NCBI GenBank assembly: GCA_947372225.1
Contig: CANBSV010000039.1
Coordinates: 1 to 22,618 of the forward strand
Source of the DNA: Burkholderiales bacterium
Lineage (GTDB): Bacteria; Pseudomonadota; Gammaproteobacteria; Burkholderiales; Burkholderiaceae_C
DNA length: 22,618 nucleotides
Direction of reading: 5' to 3'
This document shows positions 18,000-22,618 of this stretch, piece after piece. The first letter of the stretch is position 1. Each line of letters starts with the position of its first letter. The translations under genes and the position numbers were made by a program. Below the pieces are notes generated by a model. It was not told the origin of the DNA and did no database searches. It worked only from the letters and a program-made list of their open reading frames with translations.

Positions 18000-19221
18000 G
18001 TCGTTCGGTTCGCACCCAATCCTTCTGGCGATTGGTGAGGAACTTCAGGTAAATCGGGAATTTCATCAGGGCATGGACGGGAGCACGAAGCAGATCGCTG
18101 GCCGACAACAAATCACGCCCCACCTGCAGCCATGCCCACAACAAGGCTGCCACCAACACCGTCAGGCAGCTCACTGCCATCCAACTCGGTAAGTGCAAGT
18201 CAAGCCACAACATCCCCACAGACATCGCCGCGGCCAACATCACCAATCCCAACAACAACGTCAGTGGCGGCACCATCAAATCCAACGCCATTGCTGCCAT
18301 GGCTACATCCCCAGCCGCCAGCGCTCTGCCAAGAAGGCTTGGGCCATCAGTAAGCATCATCGAAAGATGCCCGTGTTCCCAGCGAGTTCTCTGGGCCTGA
18401 GCGGCGTCCCGCGCGATCGGAAAAACGCTGCTGACCCGCGCTTCTGGCACAAAAAGCGGGGGTGCCCCGGCGTGCGCCATTTCTATACCCAGCTTCATGT
18501 CTTCGACCAAATGCCCTGTGGCCAGCGATGTGGCACTGATCAACGACCAAGGGAAAGCCATACCTGCTCCCATCAACTGACAGGGCATCCCAAGGCGGGA
18601 CGCACCCAGCGGACGCAGCCAATTTCTGACCCGCCAAGCGAAGGCGGCCACTCGAAGGCGCAAGGGAGCCTGGCTCGGGGCGTGCATCAAATACAGCCCC
18701 TGAACCGGACGCCTGCTTTTGGCGCACGCTACTGCCAAGTGCTGCAGCACACCCGTATCCAATGAGCAATCAGCATCAACAATGATCAGCACCTCAGGCG
18801 GCTCGCCAGACAAATGGCGCAAACCAAAATCAAGTGCGTAGCCCTTCCCACGCAAGGTCTCATGCTGACGCTCGATCACTTCTGCGCCACAGTACCGTGC
18901 CACATCCGCCGTTGCGTCGGAGCAGTTATCGGCCACCACCAGCAAGCGATCACCCGTGTTCAGTTGCGCGAGAACGTCGGCTAGGGTCGCGGCGATGCCG
19001 AAGGCCTCGTTGTGTGCGGGCACAAGCACGGCAAGCCGTGGACGGAGACTCGGTTCAGCATCAGCAAGACACTCGTTACTTGCAGAACGGGATTTCCCTT
19101 TTTGGGCCTGCTGTGGCCTTGCCGCGAACACTTGTACCGATAACACCGCCACGGGAACCCACAGCAGACCAAACAACAAGGTCGCGGTAATGCCCAAGGC
19201 TGCGAACAGTTCGATGTTCAT
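17983..19221 (-). CDS. Membrane glycosyltransferase family 2
   Basis: 412-residue processive-type or polyprenyl-linked GT2. An N-terminal membrane helix (about 5-32) precedes the GT-A domain: VLVPAHNEAFG (65-75), ADNCSDATADVA (97-108), GKGYALDFGL, the metal-binding DAD (149-151), the catalytic-type ED (240-241) and QRTRW (277-281). Two or three C-terminal helices (about 313-367) follow. This layout matches N-acetylglucosaminyltransferase/cellulose-synthase-like enzymes acting on UDP-sugars at the inner membrane. ATG 19221 overlaps the stop of the upstream GT4 gene (ATGA). Donor sugar not determined. Confidence 0.9.
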   Translation of the reverse strand: MNIELFAALGITATLLFGLLWVPVAVLSVQVFAARPQQAQKGKSRSASNECLADAEPSLRPRLAVLVPAHNEAFGIAATLADVLAQLNTGDRLLVVADNCSDATADVARYCGAEVIERQHETLRGKGYALDFGLRHLSGEPPEVLIIVDADCSLDTGVLQHLAVACAKSRRPVQGLYLMHAPSQAPLRLRVAAFAWRVRNWLRPLGASRLGMPCQLMGAGMAFPWSLISATSLATGHLVEDMKLGIEMAHAGAPPLFVPEARVSSVFPIARDAAQAQRTRWEHGHLSMMLTDGPSLLGRALAAGDVAMAAMALDLMVPPLTLLLGLVMLAAAMSVGMLWLDLHLPSWMAVSCLTVLVAALLWAWLQVGRDLLSASDLLRAPVHALMKFPIYLKFLTNRQKDWVRTERHDDKS

Positions 19222-20483
19222 CTTCGTTGCTTGGGCGCTAAGAACGTCGCCGACTTATCGGCCGAAGCAGCTGATTGCTCAAACCATGCGGCGAGCTTGG
19301 ATGCTTCGGCATCCGCGCAGTGCCTTTTCAGCACCCGCTCGCGTCCGGCTGCCCCCATTGCATCCAACCGATCCGGCGCGGCTTCAAGGCAGGCTCGCAT
19401 CGCTTCCGCCAGCGCCTCAACATCACCTGCTGGAACCAGCCAACCGTTTTCGCCGGAGCGCACCAATTCTGGAATTCCGGCCACGAAGGTGCTGATGACC
19501 GGCCGGCCGAGTGCCATCGCTTCCATGATGACCACCGGCAACCCCTCGGCAAAACTGGGCAGCACCAAGGCTCGGGCGGATTGCAGTTCGTGCGACACCT
19601 GTTCGCCACCAATCCAGCCTGTGATGCGAACACTGTTGATCAAACCGCATCCCCGGATCAGCGCTTCGATCTCTACTCGCATCTCGCCATCGCCCGCCAG
19701 AACCAATTCACAGGCGACACCCTGCTGCGATAGCAGATGCACCGCCTGAATCAGCAGCAACTGACCCTTCTGTTCGCAAAGTCGCCCGACGCACACAATC
19801 CGAGGCAAAGCCGTGACCGGTAGGAACACACGATCGGTGAACTGCCCGTCAAGACCGCAATGGACGACCTTCACCTTTGGCCAGTCCGCGAGCGCAGCCC
19901 AACGGTAAAGCTGGCTGCGGCCGTACGAACTGATCGCCACCACAAAGGCCGAGCGCTGAATCTTGCGCCGCAGATGCAACGACTGGGGCTTGTCGAACTC
20001 TTCGGGGCCATGAACCGTGAAACTGAATGGTGGGCCCCCAAGCGCGGTCAACAGCATGGCCACCTCAGCCGGATTGGTGCCAAAGTGCGCGTGTACGTGG
20101 CTCACTTGAGTCTCACGCGCCCATTTCAAAGCAATGCAGGCTTGGGCCAAGTAGACAAAGTGAACCGGCCAAGCACGTTCACTGCCCCGACTGCACTGCC
20201 ATACGAGCCCGACAGCGCCAATGAATGCCTTGGGGCGGGTCAAAAGTGCGCTCAGCAAAGCGGCTCCCAACCTCAGGGGGCCTAACGCCAGCAAGTAGCG
20301 AGTGTGCCTTTGCTCCGCCAAATCTGCGGGGTCAGGGCAATCCGCATCCCATCCACGGGAGGCCCATCGGTGAACCACGAAACCCAGGCGCTCAAGCGCC
20401 AAGATCTCCCGCCGAATGAAGCTGTGGCTGACCTTCGGGTATTGGTTGATCAAATAGGCGATGGCGGGGCCAGTCATTCGCAT
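19218..20483 (-). CDS. Glycosyltransferase family 4 (group 1)
   Basis: 421-residue cytoplasmic GT-B enzyme. The N-terminal domain begins YLINQYPKVSHSFIRREI, typical of colanic-acid/exopolysaccharide GT4 enzymes, followed by HVHAHFGTNPAEVA and TVHGPEEFD. The C-terminal nucleotide-sugar domain has VCVGRLCEQKGQ, LAGDGEMRVEIEALI and the E-x7-E motif in EGLPVVIMEAMALGRPVI. The frame extends to 20558, but conserved sequence starts only after ATG 20483 (ATG 20477 is the alternative); neither has a strong ribosome-binding site. The stop overlaps the next GT2 start by four bases. Acceptor and donor unknown. Confidence 0.88.
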   Translation of the reverse strand: MRMTGPAIAYLINQYPKVSHSFIRREILALERLGFVVHRWASRGWDADCPDPADLAEQRHTRYLLALGPLRLGAALLSALLTRPKAFIGAVGLVWQCSRGSERAWPVHFVYLAQACIALKWARETQVSHVHAHFGTNPAEVAMLLTALGGPPFSFTVHGPEEFDKPQSLHLRRKIQRSAFVVAISSYGRSQLYRWAALADWPKVKVVHCGLDGQFTDRVFLPVTALPRIVCVGRLCEQKGQLLLIQAVHLLSQQGVACELVLAGDGEMRVEIEALIRGCGLINSVRITGWIGGEQVSHELQSARALVLPSFAEGLPVVIMEAMALGRPVISTFVAGIPELVRSGENGWLVPAGDVEALAEAMRACLEAAPDRLDAMGAAGRERVLKRHCADAEASKLAAWFEQSAASADKSATFLAPKQRR

Positions 20484-20529
20484 CACGCCACGATCGTAAG
20501 AAGCGCCGCTGGAAGAGAAGCAGCAAACA

Positions 20530-21390
20530 TCAGCCACCCAAACGTCGGCGCACAGCATGCACGTGCCTCAGCAACGCGGGCGGCATCCATTGCTTCAGCC
20601 ACTGTTCCGATCGCAGGGAACGCGCCTCATTTTGAATGGACTCGTCATCGCCCGGCCGCGCCTGGTACATGGTGCCGTTGTTCGGGACTTCCTTGTAGAT
20701 CTCCTTTGACGCCGTGTAGTAATACAGCGCCATCGAACGCCTCGCGATGCCATCGGGAGTCGTCAACGGATCGGGATGGCCATGGTAGGAGTCAGCATCA
20801 GTATTGAAAATAACGCAGCGGTTAAGGATCGGCATGACCGACTTCACACAAGCCTTCATCTGACGGTCCCACAACTCCAGCTGCCCACCGTAACTTTCAT
20901 CCCAATCGGGGTTCAGATAAACGATCACATTCATTCGGCGATGGAGGTGCAACTGCTCGTTGATACGGAAATCTGCATGGACGCCGAGCTTGCCGCCTTT
21001 CGTGGTTTCATGAAAACCACCACCAACGAAATATGGGTCAGGTACCAACCCCGAAATAGCGGACAACCCCTCAAGAAACTGAAGCATGGGTTGCGAGTTA
21101 AACAAATGGAAAAGAGCGCGCGCCGAAGCATTGCACTCAGCAGGCAACACCTGGCGCTTGTGCAAACCGGCATACCCGATCTCGAATACACGATCAGATT
21201 GAAGAGGTTCGCGAGGGAAGTTTTCCAACGCCATCCGGATCACATCATCCGGGAAAAAATTATCGAGAACGATGTGCGGGAATGGCTCCGCGAAGCAGTA
21301 ACTGTCGGCCAAGGCTTCGCCAATCTGACGAGCCTCGGATGGATCAAGAAAAAGTCCTGACTCAAGCTTTACCGGAAGGACAGGTTTCAT
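20530..21390 (-). CDS. 2OG-Fe(II) oxygenase (prolyl-4-hydroxylase-like)
   Basis: 286 residues. The jelly-roll core carries the iron triad His138-x-Asp140 (GVHADF) and a distal His at 203 or 205 (SYHGHPDPL). Arg218 (ARRSMALYYYT) is placed to bind 2-oxoglutarate. The order NVIVYLNPDWDESYGGQLELW is typical of prolyl-4-hydroxylase-like oxygenases found in bacterial sugar clusters. The frame is open to 21855, but the part before ATG 21390 is a shadow of the neighbouring glycosyltransferase. The ribosome-binding site is weak. It lies between two glycosyltransferase genes on the same strand, so it probably hydroxylates a sugar, lipid carrier or protein of the polysaccharide pathway (inference). The 104 bases upstream (21391-21494) show no clear promoter. 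Confidence 0.85.
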   Translation of the reverse strand: MKPVLPVKLESGLFLDPSEARQIGEALADSYCFAEPFPHIVLDNFFPDDVIRMALENFPREPLQSDRVFEIGYAGLHKRQVLPAECNASARALFHLFNSQPMLQFLEGLSAISGLVPDPYFVGGGFHETTKGGKLGVHADFRINEQLHLHRRMNVIVYLNPDWDESYGGQLELWDRQMKACVKSVMPILNRCVIFNTDADSYHGHPDPLTTPDGIARRSMALYYYTASKEIYKEVPNNGTMYQARPGDDESIQNEARSLRSEQWLKQWMPPALLRHVHAVRRRLGG

Positions 21391-21494
21391 GCTTTGATTC
21401 CATTTTTGGAAATTCCTGTTTCGCTGGACCAAGCCCGTAGGTAGTTGGACAGCGAGCGCCACACCATCATTTATCGGATGCAGCCCTGACCAAG

Positions 21495-22490
21495 TTACTT
21501 GTATTCGATCAATCGACCCGTTTGGCCCACAAGGCGATGCCAGGAAAATTTGAGTTGCCCCGACGCCTCTGCAAACTTCCCAAGAACGAGAAAAGTCGCT
21601 GATGCCGACCGCTGCTTTATCGGCCCTTTGGCTGAAAGGGCAAGTCGAATCCACTGTAACGGGTACAACATGGCGATTGCCGCGGCAACACCATAGAGCT
21701 GCGCCACCAAGGCGCCCAGCCACAGCAGCGGAATCAGCAGCCCCCACAGCCAGGCGCGACGTGACTCGCGAACCCAGTGTCGCTCGGGCGTCGATCCATG
21801 GAGCGCAGCGCCCATGGCATAGGCATAACCGGCTCGAGCGCTGCGACGCCACCACTGAGAAAAGCGTGTCATTGCCGCATCATGCAGCGTCATGTCCACG
21901 TCGAGGCGCCAGACCTGACCACCTGCCAGACGCAGGCGAAGAGCCAGCTCTGGATCTTCGCCTGCGATCAGACCACCTCTGTAGCCACCAGCAGCTTGAA
22001 ACGCTTCGGTACGAAGCATCACATCGCCACCAAAGGCTCGCGCCTCACCGATCGGGGTGTCCCACTCCAGATCGCACAGACCGTTGTAGATCGAATTCGC
22101 CGGGAAACGCTCACGCCGCCTGCCACACACGGCAACCACCCCGGGATGTGACTCCAGAAAGGATCGCGCCTCAGCGAGCCACCCTCCAACCAATTCGCAG
22201 TCGCCGTCGACGAACTGGATGTACCGAATGTCCTGACGACCTTCAACAACCAAGGCTGCCCCAGCGTTGCGCGCGCGTGCGGCACTAAAGGGCTGGGCCA
22301 TGTCCAGATTCACCACTCGGGCACCCATTCGGATCGCCAAGGCGAGAGAGCCATCGGTCGACCCCGAGTCGACGTAGACCACATCGTTGATTTGAGCAAC
22401 GACTGACTGAAGGCACCGCCTCAGTCGCTCGCCTTCGTTTCGCCCGATGGCCACCAAGGCGACATCATTCAGGCAGGACCGGGCGCTCAA
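21495..22490 (-). CDS. Glycosyltransferase family 2
   Basis: 331 residues. The GT-A domain begins LVAIGRNEGERLRRCLQSV, with DSGSTDGS (41-48), the metal-binding DGD (95-97) and GEDPEL (177-182). A C-terminal membrane segment (about 248-280) probably anchors it to the inner membrane. The TTG start at 22490 has AAAGG seven bases upstream and overlaps the TGA of the preceding acetyltransferase gene, a typical coupled junction; there is no nearby ATG. Donor and acceptor are unknown. The lack of a base-pairing start codon stronger than TTG suggests low expression by coupling. Confidence 0.87.
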   Translation of the reverse strand: MSARSCLNDVALVAIGRNEGERLRRCLQSVVAQINDVVYVDSGSTDGSLALAIRMGARVVNLDMAQPFSAARARNAGAALVVEGRQDIRYIQFVDGDCELVGGWLAEARSFLESHPGVVAVCGRRRERFPANSIYNGLCDLEWDTPIGEARAFGGDVMLRTEAFQAAGGYRGGLIAGEDPELALRLRLAGGQVWRLDVDMTLHDAAMTRFSQWWRRSARAGYAYAMGAALHGSTPERHWVRESRRAWLWGLLIPLLWLGALVAQLYGVAAAIAMLYPLQWIRLALSAKGPIKQRSASATFLVLGKFAEASGQLKFSWHRLVGQTGRLIEYK

Positions 22491-22618
22491 ACTGCAGCCT
22501 TTCTAGGCTTAACAACGGCGGGAACTCCCACCGCGATCGAGTTCGGCGGAACATCACGAATCACCACGGCGTTTGCGCCGATCAGACAGTTGTCACCGAC
22601 CGTGATGCGCCCAAGTAA
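22487..22618 (-). CDS. Hexapeptide-repeat acetyltransferase, C-terminal part (runs off the window)
   Basis: The last 43 codons and stop of a gene entering from beyond the right edge. The translation contains GRITVGDNCLIGANAVVIRD and VPPNSIAVGVPAVVKPRK, the C-terminal left-handed beta-helix and closing loop of serine O-acetyltransferase/WcaB-type enzymes. In this context it probably O-acetylates a sugar of the polysaccharide, but a CysE-like serine acetyltransferase cannot be excluded from the fragment. Its TGA (22489-22487) overlaps the TTG start of the GT2 gene. Confidence 0.8.
   Translation of the reverse strand, partial: LLGRITVGDNCLIGANAVVIRDVPPNSIAVGVPAVVKPRKAAV

Noticed and set aside
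21391..21855. Long N-terminal extension of the 2OG oxygenase frame
   Set aside because: It overlaps the well-supported GT2 gene and has the composition of a shadow frame; the conserved fold starts after ATG 21390.

Overview
The window is GC-rich DNA (about 65% in hand-counted coding rows) with densely packed genes. Its gene content (a ctpA-moeB neighbourhood, OmpW, hybrid kinases, DUF429, an EPS-type cluster) suggests a betaproteobacterium, probably Burkholderiales. This is inferred from style and content; no rRNA or other marker gene is present.

Left part, 1-3524 (+): a tightly overlapping operon for a polyamine-type ABC importer (two permeases, one ATPase), followed by a metallo-beta-lactamase-fold hydrolase. 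The substrate-binding protein was probably just upstream of base 1. On the minus strand follow a secreted glycine/tyrosine-rich protein (3598-4131) and an OmpW-family porin (4381-5004). Upstream of ompW is a well-placed FNR/CRP-like box with a -10 hexamer. A DUF429 protein (5153-6010) diverges from ompW.

Centre, 6150-9656 (+): a periplasmic family 3 solute-binding protein lies directly upstream of a hybrid sensor kinase (periplasmic sensor, PAS, HisKA, HATPase, REC). The two genes share a reading frame across one stop codon, and the kinase lacks a conventional start codon in front of its first membrane helix. They look like a two-gene sensory module. Converging on them are three minus-strand genes read in the order MoeB/ThiF-type adenylyltransferase, LOG-family protein, arginase. 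Upstream of these, across a clear intrinsic terminator, is a ctpA-type S41 protease.

Right of that, 13998-15145 (-): a tiny secreted cysteine-pair peptide overlaps, and is probably co-transcribed with, an outer-membrane beta-barrel protein. The gap at 15146-15517 contains a likely IS5-type transposase remnant and nested inverted repeats.

Right end, 15518-22618 (-): a surface-polysaccharide biosynthesis cluster. Read in transcription order it contains a hexapeptide acetyltransferase (partial at the window edge), GT2 glycosyltransferase, 2OG-Fe(II) oxygenase, GT4 glycosyltransferase, membrane GT2, WecG/TagA glycosyltransferase fused to a STAS domain, and a Wzx-type flippase. The flippase is much more AT-rich than the rest of the window, which suggests transfer. 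The glycosyltransferases would build a lipid-linked repeat unit, the oxygenase and acetyltransferase would decorate it or its precursor, and the flippase would export it. Several junctions overlap by 4-17 bases, which supports one transcript.
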